In this document: positions 8,664 to 16,495 of the stretch, in pieces
Numbering within the stretch: position 1 is the stretch's first letter
Layout: each line of letters begins with the position of its first letter
The notes under the pieces: generated by a model
What the model saw: the letters and a program-made list of their open reading frames with translations, nothing else
Database searches by the model: none
Told to the model about the DNA's origin: nothing
DNA from: an uncultured Planktomarina sp.
Lineage (GTDB): Bacteria; Pseudomonadota; Alphaproteobacteria; Rhodobacterales; Rhodobacteraceae
NCBI GenBank assembly: GCA_905182535.1
Contig: CAJJBZ010000002.1
Span: 62,001-126,000 of the forward strand
DNA: 64,000 bases
Direction: 5' to 3'
Program-made: the position numbers and the translations under genes

Positions 8664-9473
8664 TTAAATCCCATCAAAGGCGGACAACATCTTATCTGCA
8701 TACTTCGTAAGCGCCAAAACATCAGCACCAATGTTGAGTAAATTGTAGCCCATGTCCACATAGGGGGCGACCGAAGCAGGGTCAGCCACAGTGGCTGCAA
8801 TCTTGTTGTGCTTTCGTGCTGCTGTCGCAACCTGTTTCCGCATACGGACAATCTCTGGATGGTTCAGTTGACCGGGTATGCCCATGGCAACAGACATGTC
8901 ACCAGGACCAAAGAATAAGGCGTCAACTCCCTCCAATGCGGCAATTTCATCAATATCATCCATGACCTCTGGATCTTCAATTTGGTACAAGGCAAAGCGT
9001 TCGCGATTTGCTGTTTCAAGATAGTCTTGAAATTCTACGCGTGTGAAGAGCGCATCATTGTTGCCGCCGTCCACTGGACGCTTTCCAACAGGCGCAAACT
9101 TTGTCATGTCACGCACGTTTATGGCATCAGCTAAGTTCATCACGTGCGGTACAATTAAGCCAGCCGCATCCATCTCTAACGGCCGGATGTAGTCGCTGTA
9201 GCTGCCACGGGATACCCGCACTATAGCGTCTACATCGTAGATTTTTGCTGCACGAATTTGATGCTCCATCGATTCATAGCTGCCAGAACAATGTTCACTG
9301 CAAAGCCAGATTGCATCTGGTTGCGCCATCGCAAAAATCTCAGCTACTTTTGCATCGTTGGTGTTCAGTTTCAGTACGCGAGCAACTTTGCCATCGCGAA
9401 TGGTGCGCAAAACCCGACTTTCACGCATTCTATAGTCAGAAGGTTTACCTGCGGAATATTGTTCTTGTGACAT
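8664..9473 (-). CDS. HpcH/HpaI aldolase/citrate lyase family protein
   Basis: This 269-residue TIM-barrel protein has family landmarks: MAQPDAIWLCSEHC where relatives carry D-x-EH, IVPHVMN (acidic-metal loop region), ALYQIEDPEVMDDIDEIAA (Q-IE metal ligands), and FFGPGDMSVAMG (GPxDLS). These class II aldolases cleave 2-keto-3-deoxy sugar acids or similar to pyruvate plus an aldehyde. The Cys-flanked SEH and loss of the usual D before EH are atypical. The start is supported by GAGGA 7 bases before ATG. It lies in a minus-strand series (Gfo, SDR, Gfo, SDR, HpcH, DSD-like) that could form one route ending in pyruvate. Confidence 0.82.
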   Translation of the reverse strand: MSQEQYSAGKPSDYRMRESRVLRTIRDGKVARVLKLNTNDAKVAEIFAMAQPDAIWLCSEHCSGSYESMEHQIRAAKIYDVDAIVRVSRGSYSDYIRPLEMDAAGLIVPHVMNLADAINVRDMTKFAPVGKRPVDGGNNDALFTRVEFQDYLETANRERFALYQIEDPEVMDDIDEIAALEGVDALFFGPGDMSVAMGIPGQLNHPEIVRMRKQVATAARKHNKIAATVADPASVAPYVDMGYNLLNIGADVLALTKYADKMLSAFDGI

Positions 9474-9498
9474 GATTTTCCTCGTTCAATAAAGATAA

Positions 9499-10285
9499 TT
9501 ATTTGGCAGTGTATCCGCCGTCGACCGGAATATTAGTTCCTGTAATGTATGCGGACGCGTCAGAAGCCAAAAATATAATTGCGCCCTTCAAGTCAGTATC
9601 GTTGGCCATACGTCCTAATTGCGTTCTGGCGGAATAATTTAGCAATGAATGGGGCCGGTTGGCCAGCTTCGTAGCCACCCGGCGAAAGACAGTTAACGCG
9701 AACATTTTCGGGGCCAAGGACGCTCGCGGCCCAGCGGGTAAAATTGATCATACCACCTTTTTCGAAGAAGTAGATTGGCGAAGGGTCTGGCATCATGTCA
9801 GTGCCCAGGTAGTTATCCATTTCTACGCCGACAATACCCATCATTGAACTAATATTGATGATCGATCCTGACTTTTGTGCCTTCATGTTCTGTGCAAAAA
9901 GATAGGTAATCTTGAATAATGCGGAAGCATTGACGTGAAGGCTGATGTCATAGGCATCCAAGTCATGCGCCCACCCATCATGCGCCGACCGCGTGACCGC
10001 GTTATTTACCAAAATATCGCATGTTCCACATTGCTTTATTATATCAGCGTGAACTTTCTCAATGGATGCGTCCAAGGAAAGATCAAGGTGCATCGCGGTC
10101 ACATCATAGCCGCGATCGCGCAGCTTTTGCGCGACTGCTTCCAGTGCTTCGACCCCGCGCGACGCAATGAAAGTTTTTGCGCCAGCTTCAGCCAGCGCCT
10201 CAACAATTTGGCGTCCGTAAAGTCCAGCTCCACCAGTAACAAGCGCAATTTTTCCTTTGAGTGAAAATGTATTTAGAACTGACAC
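9499..10285 (-). CDS. SDR-family oxidoreductase, interrupted by one-base frameshift
   Basis: The reconstructed product has 261 residues, normal for an [13 protein letters not shown] is the cofactor loop, followed by NNAVTRS, NISSMMG and YFFEK (YxxxK), then [12 protein letters not shown]. The frame then changes and the family C terminus LGRMANDTD...[20 protein letters not shown] is read in the next frame. Removing one base from the TTT at 9638-9640 (AAA on the coding strand) joins FIA to [11 protein letters not shown] smoothly. The start is GTG with GGAG 8 bases upstream, and that GGAG overlaps the stop of the preceding Gfo/Idh/MocA gene. A sequencing error is more likely than decay, given the intact active site. 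Confidence 0.78.
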
Positions 10286-10290
10286 GGTGG

Positions 10291-11280
10291 TTACTCCAAA
10301 TCTTTCAAGTAAATTATTTTTCCACCTTGTTCGCGGCTTTCAATGCCAGCGATGACAAGTTGCATAAGCTCACGGGTTTCTTTCCAGGGCACGGGTGGGG
10401 TACCCAACCGCAAATAATCAACAAAGGACGCCAGCTGGGCTTTGAAGGCGTAGAAACTGTCAGCCATCCGCAGCTGCACACCGCCATGCGTACCGGCAAG
10501 CGTCATCATTCCGGCTCCCCCCGCCAAATTGTAAATGTTGACTAGATTGATATCGATGTTGTCGCGATGGCGCAGGTGCAAAATATTTCGTTCAACGTGA
10601 CCTGTATTCTGGACAGAGATAAAGCCTGGCCCAACGATTGGATAGACTGCCTCCAATGAGTGTATTCCATAGGTTTCCCAACTCTTGGCCATCGTGAAGT
10701 TAACGTATTCTAATTTACCCAGCTCATGCGTCGCCTGGTGGTATGGCGCGAATTCTTTTGCGAAGCGCATCGCCGAAGAGCTAATCAACGGATGGCCAGC
10801 ATTCACCCAATCTGAAAATATGGCTAAGTCACGCCTAGTGTTACACATTGGTTTGTCGACAAAAATTGGTATGCCCGCTTCAACAAACGGCCGGCAACGC
10901 TCGACATGCTCTTCGCCTTTGTCTGTGGCAACGAGCACCGCGTCAACGTTGCCTATGACGTCTGTTGCGTCGGATACTACAGTATCAATCTTGGCAACCT
11001 TCGCAACCAATTCCGCGTCCGCTGGATCATCTGTCCAAACATGCGTGACCTCCGCACCGTCAATCCCAAGAGTGTGGGAGGGTTGTTTGGAAATATAATC
11101 ACGAATACCGGGATAGGGGCATTGTGCCAATGCCACCGCATCGTAACGACCATTAAGAATGATACTCCAAGAATACGGGTGACCGTTTCCCTCGGTCATA
11201 CCCAGCATTGCCAGTTTAATTGGAGCTCTTACTATTGGAAATTTTGGCATCGCTACTTTCATACTCACCATGCGGTCCAT
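10291..11280 (-). CDS. Gfo/Idh/MocA-family dehydrogenase
   Basis: This 329-residue protein has an N-terminal Rossmann segment IKLAMLGMTEGNGHPYSW, then DAVLVATDKGEEHVERCRPFVEAGIPIFVDKPM, where VDKP replaces the usual EKP, and SSAMRFAKEF. The C-terminal part carries YGIHSLEAVYPIVG with a candidate catalytic His. These enzymes oxidise or reduce sugar hydroxyls with NAD(P). The gene overlaps the upstream SDR by 16 bases; the ATG at 11262 is an alternative start two codons before the conserved region. It belongs to the same minus-strand operon as two SDRs and another Gfo-type enzyme. Confidence 0.83.
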   Translation of the reverse strand: MDRMVSMKVAMPKFPIVRAPIKLAMLGMTEGNGHPYSWSIILNGRYDAVALAQCPYPGIRDYISKQPSHTLGIDGAEVTHVWTDDPADAELVAKVAKIDTVVSDATDVIGNVDAVLVATDKGEEHVERCRPFVEAGIPIFVDKPMCNTRRDLAIFSDWVNAGHPLISSSAMRFAKEFAPYHQATHELGKLEYVNFTMAKSWETYGIHSLEAVYPIVGPGFISVQNTGHVERNILHLRHRDNIDINLVNIYNLAGGAGMMTLAGTHGGVQLRMADSFYAFKAQLASFVDYLRLGTPPVPWKETRELMQLVIAGIESREQGGKIIYLKDLE

Positions 11281-12059
11281 CCACCATCGATAGGAAGTGT
11301 GTGCCCAGTGATGTAGCTTGCCGCGTCAGATAATAAAAAGGCAACTGGGCCGGCAGTCTCATGATTCTGGCCAACACGCCCAAGCATCGTATCACGTTCA
11401 AGGTTTTTAATAAATTCATCTGGTAAATTCAGTTTCTCAACATTTGGGAAGGGGCCAGGCGCAACCGCATTTACACGAATGTTTTGGGGGCCAAAATGAG
11501 ATGCCAGATAGCGTACCATCTGAATCATTCCCGCTTTTCCAGCCCCGTACTCGATTGGATTTCGCGTAAGGCCATGGGGATAGTTGGCCTGGTTGGGAGA
11601 AACCAGGCCAAACATGGATGAATACATAACAATACTTCCCGCACCCTCCATGTACTTCGCAGCTTCACGAGCCATCAGGAACGGGCCCGTAAGGTTAAGA
11701 TTATTAGCAAGGTCAAAATCGTCACTGGTCAGGTCTTGGATTTCTTTTCCAGAGGCGCCTGATGTTGCGTTGACCAACCCATGCAACCTGCCAAAGTGAT
11801 TCACACTGGCAGTTACATAGTCAACGATTGATTTTTCGTTTCCTATATCAAGTGGCAAGCCAATAACCTTGGCATCGTGTGAATTGACGCAGATTGATTG
11901 GATAGCTTGATCCAATTGTTCTTGATTAGTGTCACCGATGCAAATATTTGCACCTTCAGCGAAGAGAAGTTTGCAAAGAGGTACGCCCAGATATCCAGCC
12001 CCTCCAGCAATCAATATCGTTTTTCCTTTTAGGCTTTTCAAAGGTCCAATCCCACTCAA
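11265..12059 (-). CDS. SDR-family NAD(P)-dependent oxidoreductase
   Basis: This 264-residue classical SDR has IAGGAGYLGVPL as cofactor loop, VNATSGAS in place of NNAG, MYSSMFG with the catalytic Ser, EYGAGKAG (YxxxK), NAVAPGPFPN and a C-terminal YITGHTLPIDGGW. It resembles the frameshifted SDR at 9499-10285 in layout (SSMxG before a long insertion and ending in VDGG/IDGG), so they may be paralogues. The start appears to be TTG overlapping the upstream Gfo stop (TTGA), consistent with coupling. Substrate is unknown. Confidence 0.84.
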   Translation of the reverse strand: MSGIGPLKSLKGKTILIAGGAGYLGVPLCKLLFAEGANICIGDTNQEQLDQAIQSICVNSHDAKVIGLPLDIGNEKSIVDYVTASVNHFGRLHGLVNATSGASGKEIQDLTSDDFDLANNLNLTGPFLMAREAAKYMEGAGSIVMYSSMFGLVSPNQANYPHGLTRNPIEYGAGKAGMIQMVRYLASHFGPQNIRVNAVAPGPFPNVEKLNLPDEFIKNLERDTMLGRVGQNHETAGPVAFLLSDAASYITGHTLPIDGGWTAW

Positions 12060-13043
12060 TAGTCCAGCTCAATAATTCTGCGTTCATCCCATGACTGCTT
12101 AGCGGAAAGTGCAAGCCGAAGGTTCAATTCTGCGTCTTCCAATGTAGCCAGATGGCACGGCCCACCTTCCAGTGCATCCATCATATAATTAGCTTGCATT
12201 GCAAAGCGCGCTTGATGCGCTTCCATAGGTACCAAGCCATCCATGAAGTCACAAGTTTGGGCAGGAATAGCTGCATCGCTGTTGCGATAGATCAATTTGG
12301 AGTGGTCGAGCATTAAATTGCCAGTCGTACCTATAAATTCTTGCTGGTTGGTGTTTGGCTTTTGAAATTGGTTAATAACGATGTTTGCCATGGCCCCACT
12401 TTCAAAACGGACGTTGATCAGACACGTGTCTTCAGTCTGCGTACCCTGCAGGACCAACCGGTCATACATGCAACTGACGTTCTTGGGTCTACCTACTATC
12501 CAGATCAACATGTCAAACAAATGGCTTGCCGCATCTAGAATTGCACCACCACCCATCTCAGGCCTTGCATAGTATGTAGATTGAAAATCAGGTCGATATT
12601 TTGGAAACTCTTGAGAAGAATTCATATAGATGAGTTTTAAGTCACCAATACACTCGCGGCGCAACTGCTGCAACTCGTCCGCTACCCGCCGCGTAAACCC
12701 CACCCGGGCAAGTAAGTTTTTGGCCCTCACTTTTTCAAGGACAACGTGAACTCCTTCCATGGAAACCGACAATGGTTTTTCGACCATAAAAGGTAGAGTC
12801 TGCGGCGATACACTTTGTCATCAAGGGCAGATGGGTATGGGCGGGTGCGCAAATGACGGCTAAATCAAATGACTTTAAATCCACCTCATCTATTCGCTGA
12901 TATTTATTAACCAATGCGAATTTTTGGGCCATATCCGTGCTCTTTTTATCATCTGGCTCGACAACAGAAAGCCTGGCACGCCCAGTTTGGGTGTAGCCCT
13001 TGATATGTCTCAGTCCAATGCCGCCGGCACCAATAATCAGCAC
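12056..13043 (-). CDS. Gfo/Idh/MocA-family dehydrogenase, interrupted by one-base frameshift
   Basis: The reconstructed product has about 328 residues. The N-terminal fragment has MLIIGAGGIGLRHIKGY (Rossmann loop) and VICAPAHTHLPLM; the remainder starts VEKPLSVSMEGV (the EKP motif) and continues to GGGAILDAASHLFDML with the catalytic region, ending LALSAKQSWDERR. Dropping one base from the run of four A at 12788-12791 (TTTT on the coding strand) joins CIAADSTF to MVEKPLSV. The listed start is GTG; AGGAG lies 15 bases upstream, so an upstream non-ATG codon or a base error at the start is possible. It is the first gene of the operon running down to 7382 and is divergent from the RraA-like gene. 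Confidence 0.77.
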
Positions 13044-13116
13044 GTTATGGATGAAGTTCTCCTAGGATTTTTATTTTAAAATCAGTCTAACAGCAGTTTG
13101 ACTCTTAAATATAACT

Positions 13117-13130
13117 TGTTATTATGTTAA
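13117..13130. promoter_or_regulatory. Candidate operator shared with 5156-5169
   Basis: TGTTATTATGTTAA lies in the 162-base divergent region between the Gfo/SDR/HpcH operon and the RraA-like gene. It differs at one position from the motif at 5156. Just upstream, ATAACTTGTTAT at 13111-13122 is a perfect inverted repeat overlapping it. The paired occurrence in the only two divergent promoters of this half of the island suggests one regulator, most simply the GntR-type sensor at 5943. Confidence 0.4.
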
Positions 13131-13205
13131 TAGGATATTTAGGCATGTCAACCAATATGGCATACTAACTATTAGGCGAGATAAAGAGGTCTTGGGGGCG
13201 GATTC

Positions 13206-13880
13206 GTGCATAAAAGTAAAGATGATGGAGACGTTCTTAGTCGCTGCAAATCACAGCTTTCTACAGCTGCCATTGCTGACGCTCTCGATTCTTTTGGACT
13301 TCACAATCAGGTTTTGCAGCCAGGACTTGTTGCATTGGACACGTCACAGATTCTGTGCGGTTTCGCCCGCGTCGGCCTATACATGCCTATTTATCACGAC
13401 GACGAAGATGTCCGTGTATATGAACAAGAAATTGCACTTGTTGATAGCCTTCTTCCTGGTGAAGTGGCAGTGCTCGTTTGCCATGGAAACCTTCGGATCT
13501 CCCCTTGGGGGGAGCTATTATCTGAAAGGTCAACGCATCTTGGTGCGGCTGGTTGCCTGACGGATGGATGTGTCCGCGATTCTCCACAAATTAGGAATTT
13601 GGGTTTCCCAGTCTATGCCGGTGGGACAAACCCTTCAGACACCAAGTATCGTGGAAAAATGATGATGTCAGATGTCCCTGGTGAGATTGGTGGAGTTTCA
13701 GTTTCACGAGGTGACCTAATATTTGGTGATCCAGATGGAAAAATTCTTTCTACTGCTGATTTCGTGGACAGGGTCGTGGAAAAAGCACTTATTAAAGTAA
13801 GCACAGAAAATACAGTGCGCGATGAAATTCGTATGGGCGAGGCGCTAGTAGATATTTTTGAACGCCACAAAATTCTTTAA
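13206..13880 (+). CDS. RraA-like / 4-hydroxy-4-methyl-2-oxoglutarate aldolase family protein
   Basis: This 224-residue protein has STAAIADALDSFG at the N terminus, GELLSERSTHLGAAG (family GELL...A...G loop) and TDGCVRDSPQIRNLGFPVYAGG, carrying the D-G-x-x-R-D metal/substrate motif. PDGKILS lies near the end. The family includes pyruvate-yielding class II aldolases as well as RraA RNase regulators; in this catabolic setting an aldolase or decarboxylase role is more likely. The start is GTG with GGGGGCGG 5 bases upstream. It is divergent from the Gfo/SDR operon and lies upstream of the FCD regulator and transporter. Confidence 0.8.
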   Translation: MHKSKDDGDVLSRCKSQLSTAAIADALDSFGLHNQVLQPGLVALDTSQILCGFARVGLYMPIYHDDEDVRVYEQEIALVDSLLPGEVAVLVCHGNLRISPWGELLSERSTHLGAAGCLTDGCVRDSPQIRNLGFPVYAGGTNPSDTKYRGKMMMSDVPGEIGGVSVSRGDLIFGDPDGKILSTADFVDRVVEKALIKVSTENTVRDEIRMGEALVDIFERHKIL

Positions 13881-13958
13881 ATTCGATATCTAAAATGGAG
13901 GGTAGTTAAATATTATTTTGGATAAAAACTGAGGGTCAAGGAGCTAGTTTATGATATT

Positions 13959-13972
13959 TTTGGTCGACCAAA
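13959..13972. promoter_or_regulatory. Perfect palindrome TTTGGTCGACCAAA, candidate FCD/GntR operator
   Basis: A 14-base perfect palindrome of the TNGTNNNACNA form that FadR/FCD-type GntR regulators recognise lies just before the FCD regulator gene. It ends one base before an ATG at 13974, leaving no room for a ribosome-binding site there. This argues that translation starts further down and that the site is an autoregulatory operator, possibly also controlling the transporter operon. Confidence 0.55.
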
Positions 13973-14042
13973 GATGACTATCTTGACTCCAAACATCACT
14001 GATGGTCTGCTAGATACTTATAATTCTGAGGGGATTAAGCAA

Positions 14043-14753
14043 ATGGCGGCGGATGGCACAGCAACAAATATAGCCAGCGAATTGGCGAGCGATGTCCATA
14101 GCGGGCTGTTGCGTCCCGGTGACATGTTCCCCTCGGAACGTAACCTATGTGAACGATTTGGCGTTGGCCGGAGTATTGTCAGAGACGGAATGACCATTTT
14201 GCATGGTATGGGTCTCGCCGATCATACCAAGGGAACCCGCCCGCGTGTAGCAATTCCCACATTGTCACGTGTGATGCTTGGTGCGTCTGACGCTGCCCAG
14301 TATTTTTTTAAAGATAATGAAGGCCGCGCGCATTTACAGCAAGCTCGGCTCTTCCTTGAAACAAGCATGGTGCAGTATGCAGTTCAGAACGCCTCAAATG
14401 CCCAAATTGCAAAAATGGTTGGTGCCGTAGAAGAATGCGACGCGAACTTGGATAATATTGCCAGTTTCCGGAATGCGGATGTAAAATTCCACCACGCATT
14501 AGCCGAAGTACCAGGCAACCCAATTTTTGTAGCCCTGCATGAGACGTTTGTGGATCGCTTAATGAAGAGAGCTCCAATTAAGGATAACCATTTGGCCCAC
14601 AATCAAATCAGCAACGAAGGGCATAAAGAAATTGTTTCCGCTATTTTAGCCAAAGACACAGATGCTGCAGTTCGGTCTTTAACGGAACACTTAGTGCGAA
14701 ATAACGAAACGTTTTTACATCGTTCTCTCACCAACAAGATTGTAAAAACTTAA
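14043..14753 (+). CDS. FadR/FCD-subfamily GntR transcriptional regulator
   Basis: This 236-residue protein has a GntR winged helix (LLRPGDMFPSERNLCERFGV then GRSIVRDGMTILHGMGLAD). An all-helical FCD effector domain follows with the expected metal-ligand pattern: FRNADVKFHHALAEVPGNP and, near the end, HLAHNQISNEGHKEIVSAI. I start it at the ATG at 14043, which has GAGGGG nine bases upstream. The in-frame ATG at 13974 abuts the palindrome at 13959-13972 and lacks a ribosome site. The nearest downstream genes are the ABC transporter, so it probably controls uptake of the island's substrate. Confidence 0.83.
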   Translation: MAADGTATNIASELASDVHSGLLRPGDMFPSERNLCERFGVGRSIVRDGMTILHGMGLADHTKGTRPRVAIPTLSRVMLGASDAAQYFFKDNEGRAHLQQARLFLETSMVQYAVQNASNAQIAKMVGAVEECDANLDNIASFRNADVKFHHALAEVPGNPIFVALHETFVDRLMKRAPIKDNHLAHNQISNEGHKEIVSAILAKDTDAAVRSLTEHLVRNNETFLHRSLTNKIVKT

Positions 14754-14791
14754 CAATACCAGGCTAATAAGCCATAACCAACGGAGGAATA

Positions 14792-16414
14792 ATGTTTGAT
14801 AAAATTTTAGGAGTTGCGCTCGCAGCGGCCTTGCTTAGTGCAGGACCAAACCCTGCGACAGCGCAGGCCATTAACAGCGAACCACTGTCGGATCCCCGAG
14901 TTCGTCAGGCGATTGCATATGCAATTGATATGGATACGATTGTTGAGACCCTTTTCGAGGGCAAGGCGATTGCCGCTGACAGTATGTTGCCTAATGGACC
15001 GTTCAAGCCTGACGGTTTAAACCCGTACGCCTATAACCCGGACAAAGCGCGTGAGCTTTTAGCCGCTGCAAACTGGGACTCCAGCCGAGAACTGGATATG
15101 GTTTATTACTACGGCGACCAACTGACCGCTGACCTGATGGCCACTTTGCAGGCCTATCTGGGCGATGTGGGTGTCAAGATGACATACCGCAAATTGGAAG
15201 GCGATGTCGGCGCACAACTTACAACAAGACCAACCAATCCGGTCGATGGCACTTCCAACATTGCCTGGGATTTGGGCTACGGTGCTGCCGCGGCAACGGC
15301 TTTGCAGGAGTATTATAACCCCTACAAAACCGGTGGGACCTCTCACACGCCAAGCGACCCAAACTTGGATGGCATGATTGATGCAATCAATGCGACGGCC
15401 GATCCGGACAAACAGCGCCCTGCCTATTTCGAACTTCAGAAATACTGGAACACGAAATTGGACACTCTTCCTCTCTATTATCAGCAACTCTTTATATATG
15501 AGAGCAATAAGCTTAATCGGAATGGCGGTAGCTATGGTAACGAACAGTACAACTATGATACTGGCATCGTTAATTGGACAATGGAGCCTGACGCAAACGG
15601 CAAACAGATTATGCGAACAAACACAGCGCCTCCGCAATTCTTCGAACTTCCATGGGCAAACCTGGGTATTTGGATCACCTCGAAAGTTGTCTTTGATAAA
15701 CTGTTGTCTGCAGACGGGTCTCTTTCTGTTAATGGCGGTCAGCTTGCTGAAAGCTATTCAGTTGGTGCAGATGGCATGTCCGCCAGCTTTACTCTTCAGG
15801 ACGGTCTTACATGGCATGATGGTTCGGCTTTGACCGTTGGCGACGTTGCATGGAGCATCAAAACAGCGTTGCGGGTTCCACAGATTCATGCGGTTGTAGA
15901 AAACACGTTCACTTCCATCGAAGGTGGCCAAGCCTATCGTGATGGAGATGCAGATGACATCAGCGGGATTTCGACGGATGGCAACACGATCACGTTGACC
16001 ATGTCCAAACTTGATCCAAATATGCTGTTGACGTTTACTCAGTTTGCAATCTTGCCTGAGGCACATCTTGGTGACGAAGACCCGTTGCAGTTGCAGCAGT
16101 CATCGTTCTGGCAAAAACCGATTGGGTCTGGTCCGTTCAGAATCGAAGAAGTTCAGATGAACGACTTTGTGCGTTACGTTCCATTTGAAAACTATCACGG
16201 CGGAGTTGCTAAGATCGACGAGATCATTGCTACCCCTAGCCTTGATGGCGACGGTAACTTGTTGAAAAATGCTGGTGCTGGACAAATGGACTATGGCTTT
16301 ACCAAAAATGTTGCGGATGTGGCCGCACTTGAAGCAATGGCCCACATGCGGGTTATTGCAGCAGACATTCCGTACACACGGATGATATGGTTCAATAAGT
16401 TCCCTCGTAAGTAA
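14792..16414 (+). CDS. Periplasmic solute-binding protein (SBP_bac_5, DppA/OppA type) with circularly permuted domain order
   Basis: This 540-residue protein has a Sec signal peptide (cleavage near ATAQA at 22-26) and belongs to the peptide/opine/nickel binding family, but the family blocks are rotated. PLSDPRVRQAIAYAIDMDT (normally about two-thirds into the protein) is at residues 31-49, right after the signal. The usual N-terminal lobe is in the second half: LAESYSVGADG near 318, TLQDGLTWHDG near 334, IGSGPFRIEE near 444 and IWFN near 532, where the chain stops. The old C terminus joins the old mature N terminus around residues 264-282. The binding protein at 55800-57399 has the normal order. 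Start supported by CGGAGG. It heads the transporter operon. DppA-type SatABCD systems import sialic acid in Haemophilus ducreyi, which fits the downstream nan/nag genes. Confidence 0.85.
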   Translation: MFDKILGVALAAALLSAGPNPATAQAINSEPLSDPRVRQAIAYAIDMDTIVETLFEGKAIAADSMLPNGPFKPDGLNPYAYNPDKARELLAAANWDSSRELDMVYYYGDQLTADLMATLQAYLGDVGVKMTYRKLEGDVGAQLTTRPTNPVDGTSNIAWDLGYGAAAATALQEYYNPYKTGGTSHTPSDPNLDGMIDAINATADPDKQRPAYFELQKYWNTKLDTLPLYYQQLFIYESNKLNRNGGSYGNEQYNYDTGIVNWTMEPDANGKQIMRTNTAPPQFFELPWANLGIWITSKVVFDKLLSADGSLSVNGGQLAESYSVGADGMSASFTLQDGLTWHDGSALTVGDVAWSIKTALRVPQIHAVVENTFTSIEGGQAYRDGDADDISGISTDGNTITLTMSKLDPNMLLTFTQFAILPEAHLGDEDPLQLQQSSFWQKPIGSGPFRIEEVQMNDFVRYVPFENYHGGVAKIDEIIATPSLDGDGNLLKNAGAGQMDYGFTKNVADVAALEAMAHMRVIAADIPYTRMIWFNKFPRK

Positions 16415-16432
16415 TTAGAGTGATCCAAGAAT

Positions 16433-16460
16433 CGGGGGCGCAGCGCGTGTTGCGCCCCCG
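16433..16460 (+). promoter_or_regulatory. Intra-operon stem-loop between binding protein and permease genes
   Basis: CGGGGGCGCA at 16433-16442 and TGCGCCCCCG at 16451-16460 form a perfect 10-bp GC-rich stem with an 8-base loop, 19 bases after the binding-protein stop. No T-run follows, so it is probably an mRNA-stabilising hairpin or partial attenuator that keeps the binding protein more abundant than the membrane parts, as in other ABC operons. Confidence 0.65.
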
Positions 16461-16495
16461 GTCGAACTGCTTCTCAAAAATATGGAAAGCTAAAC

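Noticed and set aside
8654-8851. N-terminal 66-residue extension of the DSD-like protein
   Set aside because: It lies inside the HpcH gene in another frame and has no family similarity; the ATG at 8653 gives a normal N terminus.
15059-15637. 192-residue antisense frame inside the permuted binding protein
   Set aside because: It has no family features and mirrors the codon pattern of the strongly supported gene on the other strand.
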